Part shown: positions 22,756 through 29,560 of the stretch, one piece after another | Numbering within the stretch: position 1 is the first letter of the stretch | How the letters are laid out: each line of letters starts with the position of its first letter | From: Subdoligranulum sp. | GTDB taxonomy: Bacteria > Bacillota > Clostridia > Oscillospirales > Ruminococcaceae | Direction: 5' to 3' | Assembly: GCA_004555405.1 (NCBI GenBank) | Contig: SFIE01000017.1 | Coordinates: 1 to 34,853, forward strand | Length of the DNA: 34,853 bases | The notes under the pieces: model-generated | What the model was told of the DNA's origin: nothing | Database searches by the model: none | Seen by the model: the letters and a program-made list of their open reading frames with translations, nothing else | Program-made: the position numbers and the translations under genes

Positions 22756-23507
22756 TCACCAAACGAATCATCCCCTGTCTGGATGTGAAAAACGGCCGTG
22801 TGGTAAAGGGCGTAAACTTTGAGGGCCTCAAGGATATGGCCGACCCGGTGGAATTGGCCCGTAGGTACAACGCTGCCGGGGCGGACGAGCTGGTGTTTTA
22901 TGATATTACGGCCAGCGCAGAGGGGCGCACACTGTTTACCGATATTCTGAAAAAAGTGGCCGCCGAAATTTTTATTCCGCTCACGGTGGGCGGCGGCATT
23001 CGCACCCTGCAGGATTTTGACCGTGTGCTGAAATGCGGCGCAGACAAGGTGAGCGTAAACTCGGGGGCCATTGAAAATCCGGGGCTGATCGCCGAAGCGG
23101 CGCAGAAATACGGCGATCAGTGCGTGGTGCTTTCCTGCGATGTAAAGCGCGTTGGGGGGCAGTTTCGCGTGTTTGCCAAGGGCGGGCGCGTGGATACCGG
23201 GCTGGATGCACTGGAATGGATCGAAACCTGCGTAAAACACGGCGCAGGCGAGGTGTGCCTGAACAGCATCGACACCGACGGCGTGCGCGGCGGGTTTGAC
23301 CTTGCCATGCTGGATGCGGTGGCCGCGCGCGTGAAGGTGCCCATCATTGCCAGCGGCGGTGCAGGCAAAATGCAGGATTTTGCCGAGCTTTTCCGCCACA
23401 AGGGCATAGATGCAGGGCTGGCCGCCGGAATTTTTCACACAAAGGCGGTGCAGATCCCGGATTTAAAAGCCTACCTGCGCGCGCAGGGCATAGAAATGCG
23501 GCTTTAA
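22752..23507 (+). CDS. hisF: Imidazole glycerol phosphate synthase, cyclase subunit
   Basis: This 251-residue TIM barrel uses ammonia from HisH to make imidazole glycerol phosphate and AICAR. Residue D11 in IIPCLDVKNGRVVKG, the second catalytic Asp in LNSIDTDGVRGGFD, and the phosphate loops TVGGGIRTLQDF and ASGGAGKMQDF are all seen. It follows hisA with an ATGA overlap. After it comes an 86-nt gap, the only sizeable gap in the operon. Confidence 0.97.
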   Translation: MITKRIIPCLDVKNGRVVKGVNFEGLKDMADPVELARRYNAAGADELVFYDITASAEGRTLFTDILKKVAAEIFIPLTVGGGIRTLQDFDRVLKCGADKVSVNSGAIENPGLIAEAAQKYGDQCVVLSCDVKRVGGQFRVFAKGGRVDTGLDALEWIETCVKHGAGEVCLNSIDTDGVRGGFDLAMLDAVAARVKVPIIASGGAGKMQDFAELFRHKGIDAGLAAGIFHTKAVQIPDLKAYLRAQGIEMRL

Positions 23508-23539
23508 AAGGGGAAAAAACGCTTTTTTCACTGTTTCAC

Positions 23540-23568
23540 TTGCAAAATAAAGCTCAGTAGGATACTAT
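23540..23568 (+). promoter_or_regulatory. Candidate internal promoter before hisIE
   Basis: TTGCAA (23540-23545) and TACTAT (23563-23568) are 17 nt apart in the only long gap of the histidine operon. It could give hisIE and hisK some expression apart from the main promoter. No terminator with a good stem is seen in the gap. Confidence 0.4.
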
Positions 23569-23593
23569 TATAGAATGAGAGGCAGACCAAGCT

Positions 23594-24229
23594 ATGGAAC
23601 TCAAATTTGATGCAAACGGACTCATTCCTGCCATTGTGCAGGACCACTACACCAAGCAGGTGCTTACACTGGCTTATATGAACGCCGAAACGCTGGCGCT
23701 CACCATTGCCGAGGGCCGCACCGTGTTTTGGAGCCGCAGCCGCCAGGAGATCTGGCGCAAGGGCGAAACCAGCGGCAATGTGCAGCGGGTGGTATCCATT
23801 ACCGCCGACTGCGATGCCGATGCGCTGGTGGTGGAAGTGGTAAAGGATGGGCCCGCCTGCCATACCGGCGCGGAAAGCTGCTTCTTTACTCCGGTGTATG
23901 TAAGCCCCGAGCTGAAGCAATTCAGCTGGGAAGGCCTGTATGAGCTGATCAAGGGCCGTAAGGTGAACCCGCAGCAGGGCAGCTACACCACCTATCTGTT
24001 TGAAAAGGGCATCGAGAAGATCCTGAAAAAGGTGGGCGAAGAAACCACCGAGGTGATCATTGGCGCCATGAAAAACAGCAGAGAGGAAACCGTGTACGAG
24101 ATCGCAGACGAAGCCTATCACATCATGGTTTTGATGGTGGAGATGGGCATAGGCATCGAGGATATCACCCGCGAGCTGGAAAAACGCCATGTGATCGACC
24201 ATAAAGTGAAACAGGAGACGATGCAGTAA
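23594..24229 (+). CDS. hisIE: Bifunctional phosphoribosyl-AMP cyclohydrolase / phosphoribosyl-ATP pyrophosphatase
   Basis: This 211-residue protein carries steps two and three of the pathway. The N-terminal HisI half (~1-110) has TLAYMNAETLALT, the FWSRSRQEIWRKGETSGN signature, and the metal site DCDADALVVEV with PACHTGAESCF. The HisE half (~112-205) has LFEKGIEKILKKVGEETTEVIIGA and YEIADEAYHIMVLM. Its TAA stop shares an A with the ATG of hisK. Fusion of HisI and HisE is common in bacteria. Confidence 0.96.
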   Translation: MELKFDANGLIPAIVQDHYTKQVLTLAYMNAETLALTIAEGRTVFWSRSRQEIWRKGETSGNVQRVVSITADCDADALVVEVVKDGPACHTGAESCFFTPVYVSPELKQFSWEGLYELIKGRKVNPQQGSYTTYLFEKGIEKILKKVGEETTEVIIGAMKNSREETVYEIADEAYHIMVLMVEMGIGIEDITRELEKRHVIDHKVKQETMQ

Positions 24230-25053
24230 TGGCAGACTACCGACTGAGCAGCGCCCATTGCCACAGCAATCTGTGCGATGGAAAAAACACCCTGCAGGAT
24301 ATGGCCCTGGCGGCGTGGAAGCAGGGAATGCAAACCTTGGGCTTTACCGGCCACAGCCATACCCCCTGTGATTTGGAGTATTGCATGAGCCCCGGCCGTA
24401 CAAGCCAGTACAAGGCCGATATCACCCGGCTGAAGGCCCAGTATGCGGGCAAGCTGGAAATTCTTTGCGGGCTGGAATGGGATCAATTCTCGGATACCGA
24501 CCCGGCTGGCTATGATTATTTTATCGGCAGCGTACACTACATCTGCGGCCCCAAAACCGGCCGCTATTACGAGATCGACTGGCGCGAGCAGGATCTGCAG
24601 GAGTGCATGGACAACGAGTTTGACGGCGATGGCCTTGCCATGGCCGAGCATTACTTTGCACAGGTGGAAAAAGTGGCCGAAAAGCACCCCGACATTCTGG
24701 GCCATTTTGATCTGATCAAAAAGATCAACGGCGAGGGAAAATTCTTTGATGAAGCTTCGCCCCGCTATCAGCAGGCTGCCCTGCACGCACTGGAAAAGGC
24801 CTTTGCAGGCTGCAAGCTGCTGGAGATCAACACCGGTGCGGTTTCGCGCGGGTTCCGCAAGGATTTCTACCCCGCCGACTTCCTGCTGGCCAAATGGCAT
24901 GAGCTGGGCGGCGATGTGATCATCACCTCGGATTCGCACAGCACCGACACCCTGACGGCTTATTTTGACGAAGCTGCCGAGGCTGCCCGTAAGGCCGGCT
25001 TTACCCGTGTGATGGTGCTGACCGGCCACGGCTTTGAGCCCTGCGAGCTGTGA
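24229..25053 (+). CDS. hisK: Histidinol-phosphatase, PHP family
   Basis: This 274-residue metal-dependent phosphatase removes phosphate from histidinol phosphate, the step before HisD. PHP motifs are clear: SAHCHSNLCDGKNTLQDM (~8-25), GFTGHSHTP (~38-46), GLEWD, GSVHYI, HFDLIKK, EINTGAV and ITSDSHSTD. It fills the activity missing from the monofunctional HisB. It is translated from an overlapping TAATG and is the last gene of the operon, before two terminators. Confidence 0.93.
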   Translation: MADYRLSSAHCHSNLCDGKNTLQDMALAAWKQGMQTLGFTGHSHTPCDLEYCMSPGRTSQYKADITRLKAQYAGKLEILCGLEWDQFSDTDPAGYDYFIGSVHYICGPKTGRYYEIDWREQDLQECMDNEFDGDGLAMAEHYFAQVEKVAEKHPDILGHFDLIKKINGEGKFFDEASPRYQQAALHALEKAFAGCKLLEINTGAVSRGFRKDFYPADFLLAKWHELGGDVIITSDSHSTDTLTAYFDEAAEAARKAGFTRVMVLTGHGFEPCEL

Positions 25054-25081
25054 TGCGCTGAAAAAACCAAAGATTTTTTGT

Positions 25082-25111
25082 GTGCCCGCCGTTTTGGCGG
25101 GCACCTTTTTG
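25082..25111 (+). terminator. Terminator of the histidine operon
   Basis: GTGCCCGCC (25082-25090) pairs perfectly with GGCGGGCAC (25096-25104), with a GTTTT loop and a T-run to 25110. It lies 30 nt after hisK. Confidence 0.92.
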
Positions 25112-25129
25112 TGTAACATACAGGCTGTT

Positions 25130-25157
25130 GCCGCAGAGGCTTTCTGCGGCTTTTTTT
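25130..25157 (+). terminator. Second terminator after hisK
   Basis: GCCGCAGA (25130-25137) pairs with TCTGCGGC (25143-25150), followed by seven Ts. With the one before it, this forms a double stop. The rest of 25158-25420 holds a candidate TTGACT (25168) and a TATACT (25218), too far apart for a good promoter, and a long inverted repeat; no gene is supported. Confidence 0.88.
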
Positions 25158-25274
25158 GTACCAAAATTTGACTTGGCCGTTACTTTTTTGGAATAGCGGA
25201 TTTTACGCAGCCCCCTGTATACTGGAAAACGGATAAACGCCGAAGCTGGACATTATCGTGAACACACTTTCCTA

Positions 25275-25319
25275 CAACGGGCTGGGGCTGTGCAGGATCT
25301 GCACAGCCCCAGCCCGTTG
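25275..25319. repeat. Perfect 20-bp inverted repeat
   Basis: Arms 25275-25294 and 25300-25319 are exact reverse complements over 20 bases around a 5-nt loop (GGATC). Neither side has a T-run, so it is not a standard intrinsic terminator. It lies between the converging histidine operon and the minus-strand membrane-protein gene. It may be a RNA-stabilising or transcription-blocking hairpin, or part of a dispersed repeat family. Confidence 0.85.
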
Positions 25320-25420
25320 CTTGTATTCCTTGCCGCACCATGGCAGCGGCAGCTGCTGTTGGCCTTACAGCCGGTGGGATTTATGTGCCCCAGAAAAACT
25401 TGGAATAAGGCGATATGGCC

Positions 25421-25900
25421 TTACATTTTTTTGCTGTAATAAAAATAGCAGCCAACATAGGCGATCACCACAAAAAACATCATGCCGTAAAAGCACCAGA
25501 AAGCCACATCCGAAAACCAGCCCGCCACCATCATGGCCGCAAAGCAGGCAAAAATCGTAAGATAGGCGCTGGCGGCCAGTGCCCGGCGGCCAAGATCCTG
25601 GTTGCGCTCATCGGTGTATCTTAAGCGCATTTTGTGGATCAGCCGGGCATTGCGCTTTACCCGCCGCCAGCGCAGCGAGAAGGCCGCCCCGCAGCCGATC
25701 AAACCGCCGCCCACGCCCGAGATCACACCGCTCATGTGGTCGTTGGGCAGCCAGCCGAAAATCTCGTTGAGAATGCCAAACGCAAAGGCCAGCAGCCCCA
25801 AAAGGGGAAAAATGATCATTTTACGGTTACGGTTTTCATACCATGTCACAAATTCTTCGTCGGTTTTCGCATTGCAGCTTTCCCATGCAGTCATTTTCAT
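25421..25900 (-). CDS. Small multi-pass membrane protein, unknown function
   Basis: This 159-residue protein has four likely membrane helices: FPLLGLLAFAFGILNEIFGWL (~32-52), a Gly-rich one SGVISGVGGGLIGCGAAFSL (~57-76), AASAYLTIFACFAAMMVAGWF (~109-129) and FWCFYGMMFFVVIAYVGCYFYY (~133-154). A basic loop (RWRRVKRNARLIHKMRLRYTDERN) lies between helices two and three. AGGAGG sits 7 nt before the start on the minus strand. It overlaps the XRE regulator gene by ATGA and is its partner; this pair layout (HTH plus small membrane protein) is frequent in Firmicutes but its role is not known. Confidence 0.75.
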   Translation of the reverse strand: MKMTAWESCNAKTDEEFVTWYENRNRKMIIFPLLGLLAFAFGILNEIFGWLPNDHMSGVISGVGGGLIGCGAAFSLRWRRVKRNARLIHKMRLRYTDERNQDLGRRALAASAYLTIFACFAAMMVAGWFSDVAFWCFYGMMFFVVIAYVGCYFYYSKKM

Positions 25901-26103
25901 GCCAGATCCTCCTGTTCAAAAATAAAGATATCCTCAATGCTAAGGCCAAAATACCGGGCAATCTTTCCGGCCAGCTTTAAGCTGGCATTGTAGCGCCCGC
26001 TCTCTAAGCTGATAATGGTCTGGCGGGTAACATCCAGCGCATCCGCCAATTCGCTTTGGCTCAGGCCCTGCTGTTTGCGCAGCTCCTGAATGCGGTTTTT
26101 CAT
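25897..26103 (-). CDS. XRE-family transcriptional regulator
   Basis: This 68-residue protein is almost only a Cro/CI-type helix-turn-helix: MKNRIQELRKQQGLSQSELADALDVTRQTIISLESGRYNASLKLAGKIARYFGLSIEDIF. The short form belongs to the YozG/YgzD-like group of small regulators. A AAAGGAGG ribosome site precedes it. Two palindromic sites in its promoter suggest that it controls its own operon. The next gene encodes its membrane partner. Confidence 0.92.
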   Translation of the reverse strand: MKNRIQELRKQQGLSQSELADALDVTRQTIISLESGRYNASLKLAGKIARYFGLSIEDIFIFEQEDLA

Positions 26104-26136
26104 GCAGCGGCAGCCTCCTTTTGTATAAGATGATAT

Positions 26137-26193
26137 GTAAAGTGCGCTTTACTTCCTTGCTTATAGTATAGTTCACTTTACATCGAATGTCAA
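26137..26193 (-). promoter_or_regulatory. Promoter with two operators for the XRE operon
   Basis: On the minus strand TTGACA (26188-26193 complement) and TATACT (26165-26170 complement) are 17 nt apart. A palindrome GTAAAG-N4-CTTTAC lies at 26137-26152, just past the expected start site, and a second, GTATAG-N4-CTTTAC, at 26166-26181 covers the -10 and spacer. They start 29 bp apart. This is a typical layout for a self-repressing HTH gene. Confidence 0.8.
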
Positions 26194-26236
26194 GCAAACT
26201 ATACATATTTTGTTAAAATACAGAATTTTTTCTGAG

Positions 26237-26291
26237 TTGTAAACCTGTTTTAAAGTTATCGTTGACCAAAAGGCTGCCGCCGTGTTACAGT
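26237..26291 (+). promoter_or_regulatory. BirA-type biotin operator and bioY promoter
   Basis: TTGTAAACC (26237-26245) equals the known left half of the BirA operator (TTGTAAACC - spacer - GGTTTACAA). After 14 nt comes CGTTGACCA (26260-26268), which matches 6 of 9 bases of the right half. TTGACC (26262-26267) is a probable -35 inside the right half, with a weak -10 (TTACAG, 26285-26290) 17 nt on. Biotin-loaded BirA would thus block bioY. birA is not in the window. Confidence 0.7.
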
Positions 26292-26361
26292 GTTCCTGTT
26301 GCCGAACGGCAAATATTTTTAAGAAACCGATGGATTTTCCTGTGAGAAAGGATCTTTTATT

Positions 26362-26904
26362 ATGAATACCGCTGCCAAGCAGAAGCTTTCTACCCGTGAT
26401 CTTACCCGCATCGCCGTGTTTGCGGCGCTGATGGCTGTGTGCTCGTGGATCACCATTCCCGCCACGGTGCCTTTCACCCTGCAAACGCTGGGCGTATTTC
26501 TGGCTGTGGGCCTTCTGGGCGGCCGCCGCGGCACGCTGGCCATTGTGGTGTATGTGCTGCTGGGCGCTATTGGTATGCCTGTGTTTGCAGGCTTCTCCAG
26601 CGGCCTGGGCGGAACCTCCAGCGGCTATATTGTCGGCTTTGTGTTCTCGGCACTGCTGATGTGGGCCATGGAAAAGGCCTTGGGCCGCAGCGTGCCCGTG
26701 CTGGCAGTTTCCATGGTGCTGGGCCTGATCATTTGCTATGCCTTCGGCACGGCATGGTTCTATTTTGCCTTCACCAGCACCAAAGGTGCTGTTACGCTGA
26801 TGACGGTTCTGGGCTGGTGCGTGATCCCCTTTATCATTCCCGACCTGCTCAAGATCGCCTGCGCACTGCTGCTCACCGTGCGCCTGCGCAAATATGTGGG
26901 ATAA
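26362..26904 (+). CDS. bioY: Biotin transporter BioY (ECF substrate-binding subunit)
   Basis: This 180-residue membrane protein binds and takes up biotin. It has about six helices with the BioY marks TRIAVFAALMAVCSWITIPATVPFTLQTLGVFLAVGLLGGRRG (~14-56), YVLLGAIGMPVFAGFSSGLGG and SGYIVGFVFSALL. The ATPase partners of ECF transporters (bioM/ecfA and ecfT) are not next to it, so it would use a shared ECF module or act alone. GAAAGGAT lies before ATG 26362. The BirA-type site upstream agrees with the assignment. Confidence 0.94.
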   Translation: MNTAAKQKLSTRDLTRIAVFAALMAVCSWITIPATVPFTLQTLGVFLAVGLLGGRRGTLAIVVYVLLGAIGMPVFAGFSSGLGGTSSGYIVGFVFSALLMWAMEKALGRSVPVLAVSMVLGLIICYAFGTAWFYFAFTSTKGAVTLMTVLGWCVIPFIIPDLLKIACALLLTVRLRKYVG

Positions 26905-27304
26905 AGAAAAAGTGCTGTCCCTGCGCGCTCACCACGGGCTTTGCATGGCCTATTTTGTGGGCGAGGGCTACAGCAGCGGTTTTAAAAAGCACATGGCGGA
27001 GGTGCTGCAGGCGGTGCAGCCCGAAACCCCTGTGCGCCTTGCAGCCGGGGTAGACGAAATTTGTTCGGCCTGCCCGCACAACTGCGGCGGCGTGTGCGAA
27101 AGCCCCACGGTAGATTCGCACGACCGTGCCGTGCTGCAAGCCTGCGGGCTGCAAAAGGACCAGCAGCTGCGCTTTGGTGAGTTCACCTCGCTGGTGCAGG
27201 AAAAAATCATTGCAAAGGGTCTGCGCGAAGAAATTTGCGGCGACTGCCAGTGGAGCAGCATCTGTGCCGCCACGCCCAGCCGCTGGGCAAAAGCTCATTC
27301 CTGA
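26894..27304 (+). CDS. DUF1284 family Cys-rich protein
   Basis: This 136-residue protein has the DUF1284 opening, SLRAHHGLCMAYFVGEGYSSGFKKHM, and two Cys groups, EICSACPHNCGGVC and EEICGDCQWSSIC, that could bind an iron-sulfur cluster or zinc. Function of the family is not established. The gene starts 11 nt inside bioY and has no good ribosome site of its own, so it relies on coupled translation. The link to biotin uptake could mean a role in biotin synthesis or use, but it could also be chance. Confidence 0.82.
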   Translation: MWDKEKVLSLRAHHGLCMAYFVGEGYSSGFKKHMAEVLQAVQPETPVRLAAGVDEICSACPHNCGGVCESPTVDSHDRAVLQACGLQKDQQLRFGEFTSLVQEKIIAKGLREEICGDCQWSSICAATPSRWAKAHS

Positions 27305-27337
27305 TAGAGTTCATGGTAGTTTTTATATAGCTTACTT

Positions 27338-27401
27338 GGCAAAAGCCCCTTGGGTTCCCTGCTTATTGAGAGCAGACAGGGAACCCAAGGGGCTTTTTGC
27401 C
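27338..27401. terminator. Long bidirectional terminator
   Basis: Arms 27342-27361 and 27377-27396 match perfectly over 20 bases, with AAAA on the left and TTTTT on the right. The 15-nt loop can form more pairs. It lies between the bioY group (+) and the phoR gene (-), which converge. Confidence 0.92.
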
Positions 27402-27420
27402 GTTGTTGGGCGCGGGGGAC

Positions 27421-27454
27421 AAAAACACTGCCCGCCGAAAGACCCGGCGGGCAG
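27421..27454 (-). terminator. Terminator of the phoPR transcript
   Basis: CTGCCCGCCG (27428-27437) pairs with CGGCGGGCAG (27445-27454). On the minus strand the hairpin is followed by TG and five Ts. It lies ~40 nt after phoR. Confidence 0.87.
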
Positions 27455-27492
27455 AAGATTTTCAAGAAAGCGGAGCAAAGGGACCTTATGCT

Positions 27493-28872
27493 TTACAGGG
27501 CAGGGGCCTTGCCGCTGTCAATGGGCGGGGCAGAAGGAAAGGTGATCAGGATCACCGTGCCGTTGCCCACTTCGCTTTGCAGGGAAATATTGGCCCCGTG
27601 CAGGGCGGCAATGTGCTTTACAATGGCAAGGCCCAGGCCGGTGCCGCCGGTGGCCTTGCTGCGGCTTTTATCCACGCGGTAAAAGCGCTCAAACACGCGG
27701 CTTTGCGATTCGGCGGGAATGCCGATGCCGTTATCGGATACCTGCACATAGCCCACGCCGTTTTGCTGGCCGGTGGAAATGCACACCCAGCCGCCCGGGC
27801 GGTTGTAGCGAATGCCATTGTCCAGCAGGTTGATGCAAAGGTCAAACAGCAGCTTGGAATCGCCCACCACGGGGGCGGGGGACAGATTCTTTTTGATGGT
27901 GATATAGCGATTGCGGGCGTTCAGCGCCAGATCCTGCGCCGCATCACGCGCCAGGGCGGAAAGATCCAGCGGAAGCATATCGCAGCCGGAGGCCTCTTTT
28001 TTGGCATCCAGATCCGAAAGCTCCAGAATATCCGCCACAAGGCCGATCATGCGGGTGGCTTCCTTGTGGATCTTGCGGCCAAAATCGGCCATATCCTCGG
28101 GCTTGGCAATGCCGTTTTCCAAAAGCTCGGCATAGCCGCTGATGCTGGTGAGCGGCGTTTTTAGCTCGTGGCTCACATTGGCTGTAAACTCGGCGCGCTG
28201 CTTTTCCATTTCAGCGCGCAGGCGGTGATCCTCCTGCAGCACCTGCGCAAAGGGGATCAGCTCAGAATAGGGCACGGTCTGCTCGGTAAGGGCATCCACA
28301 TTTTCGGCAATGCCCTGCAGGGGCTGCACGATCTTGCCGCTCATGGCGGCGCTGAGCCACAGAGCGGTCACGGCCACCACGATCAGGATCACGCCGATCA
28401 TGGGCAGCATGGCATTGTAAACGGCCTCGGTGCTGGCAGTGTAGTGCGCAAGGCGCAGAACACGGCCATCGGTAAGGGCTAAGGCGTAATAAGTAAAATT
28501 CTGGCCTGTGGTGTCGCTTTTGCGCTGGTCAAAGCCGCTGCCGGAGGCCAGCGCCTTGGCAACCTCGGGGCGGTCAAGATGATTTTCGTATTTTTCCAGT
28601 GCACCGTCGGGCAGCCAGCTGTCATACAAAACCGTGCCGTCGGTGTCGATCAGCGTAATGCGCAGATCGGCGGTGGCCAGCGATTCGGGCGCGGCCCCGG
28701 CCTGGAGCGCACCCACAATGGATTCGGCAGAAATGGCCATGTCGCTGCGCACCTGCCGCTCAAAGCTGCGATGAAAGAAAAACAGCAGCAGTAAGGCGGT
28801 GATCAGAACGGCGCCAAGGCTTAAAACCATCAGACAGTGGGAAAGTTCGCGTTCAATGGATCGTTGTTTCAT
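27493..28872 (-). CDS. phoR: Phosphate-responsive sensor histidine kinase (PhoR-like)
   Basis: This 459-residue kinase has a membrane helix (~13-33), an extracellular PAS-like sensor with LRITLIDTDGTVLYDS (~70-85), a second helix (~155-175), and a cytoplasmic kinase core: H235 in ANVSHELKTPLTSISG, N-box INLLDNGIRYN, G1 DNGIGIP, F-box FERFYRVDKSRS and G2 GGTGLGLAIVKHI. The F-box and layout are those of PhoR. It overlaps the regulator gene by 20 nt. The phosphate role comes from the position after nptA with a Pho box, so it is partly inference. Confidence 0.88.
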   Translation of the reverse strand: MKQRSIERELSHCLMVLSLGAVLITALLLLFFFHRSFERQVRSDMAISAESIVGALQAGAAPESLATADLRITLIDTDGTVLYDSWLPDGALEKYENHLDRPEVAKALASGSGFDQRKSDTTGQNFTYYALALTDGRVLRLAHYTASTEAVYNAMLPMIGVILIVVAVTALWLSAAMSGKIVQPLQGIAENVDALTEQTVPYSELIPFAQVLQEDHRLRAEMEKQRAEFTANVSHELKTPLTSISGYAELLENGIAKPEDMADFGRKIHKEATRMIGLVADILELSDLDAKKEASGCDMLPLDLSALARDAAQDLALNARNRYITIKKNLSPAPVVGDSKLLFDLCINLLDNGIRYNRPGGWVCISTGQQNGVGYVQVSDNGIGIPAESQSRVFERFYRVDKSRSKATGGTGLGLAIVKHIAALHGANISLQSEVGNGTVILITFPSAPPIDSGKAPAL

Positions 28873-29548
28873 GCTGCGGAGCCTCCAGCTTATAACCTAC
28901 CTTGCGGATGGTCTGCACATAGCTGCCTGCATCGCCCAGCTTTTGGCGCAGGGTGCGAATGTGCATATCCAGCGTGCGGCTTTCGATCTCGGTGTCCATA
29001 TTCCAAACACGGGAGAAAATTTCTTCGCGGGTGACTACTTTTCCGGCCTGCGCCAGCAGCAGCTCCAAAAGGGCGTACTCTTTAAAAGTAAGCTCCACGG
29101 GCTTGCCGTTCACGGCGGCGGTGTGGGTGGAATCGTCAATGCTGATGGGGCCGAAAAACAAAGCGGCGGCGGGATGATTGGTGCGGTGGGTGCGCCGCAA
29201 AAGCGCCCGCACACGGCTGATGAGCTCCAGAATGCCGAAGGGCTTGGTGAGGTAATCGTCCGCCCCGGCATCCAGCCCCTTCACAATGTCCAGCTCGCTG
29301 TTTTTGGCGGTGACCAGCAGCACGGGCAAAGCCTCGGTGGCGCTGTCGGTGCGCAGGGCCTGCAAAATCTCAATGCCGCTTTCACCGGGCAGCATCCAGT
29401 CCAAAATCACAAGATCCGGCTTGCTCTGCTGCAGGGCCCGGCGAAAAGAATCACTGTCAGCAAAGGCGCAAACCTCAAACCCGGCACTTTTCAGTGCGTA
29501 GGATTCCAGATCCGAAATGCTGGCATCGTCTTCTACTAAATAGATCAT
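28853..29548 (-). CDS. phoP: OmpR-family response regulator (PhoP/PhoB-like)
   Basis: This 231-residue regulator has receiver residues E6, D7, D8, phosphoacceptor D50 in LVILDWMLP, T80 and K102 in YLTKPFG, then a winged helix with LTFKEYALLELLL, TREEIFSRVWNMD and SRTLDMHIRTLRQKLG. It is partner of the following kinase. Direct TTTACA repeats in the nptA promoter fit a PhoP target, so the pair should regulate its own operon. It starts 12 nt after the nptA stop. Confidence 0.9.
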   Translation of the reverse strand: MIYLVEDDASISDLESYALKSAGFEVCAFADSDSFRRALQQSKPDLVILDWMLPGESGIEILQALRTDSATEALPVLLVTAKNSELDIVKGLDAGADDYLTKPFGILELISRVRALLRRTHRTNHPAAALFFGPISIDDSTHTAAVNGKPVELTFKEYALLELLLAQAGKVVTREEIFSRVWNMDTEIESRTLDMHIRTLRQKLGDAGSYVQTIRKVGYKLEAPQHETTIH

Positions 29549-29560
29549 GTTACCCCTCTT

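Noticed and set aside
25258..25560. Plus-strand frame of ~100 codons across the 20-bp inverted repeat
   Set aside because: It has no good start or ribosome site, covers a palindrome and runs into the antisense of the membrane-protein gene.
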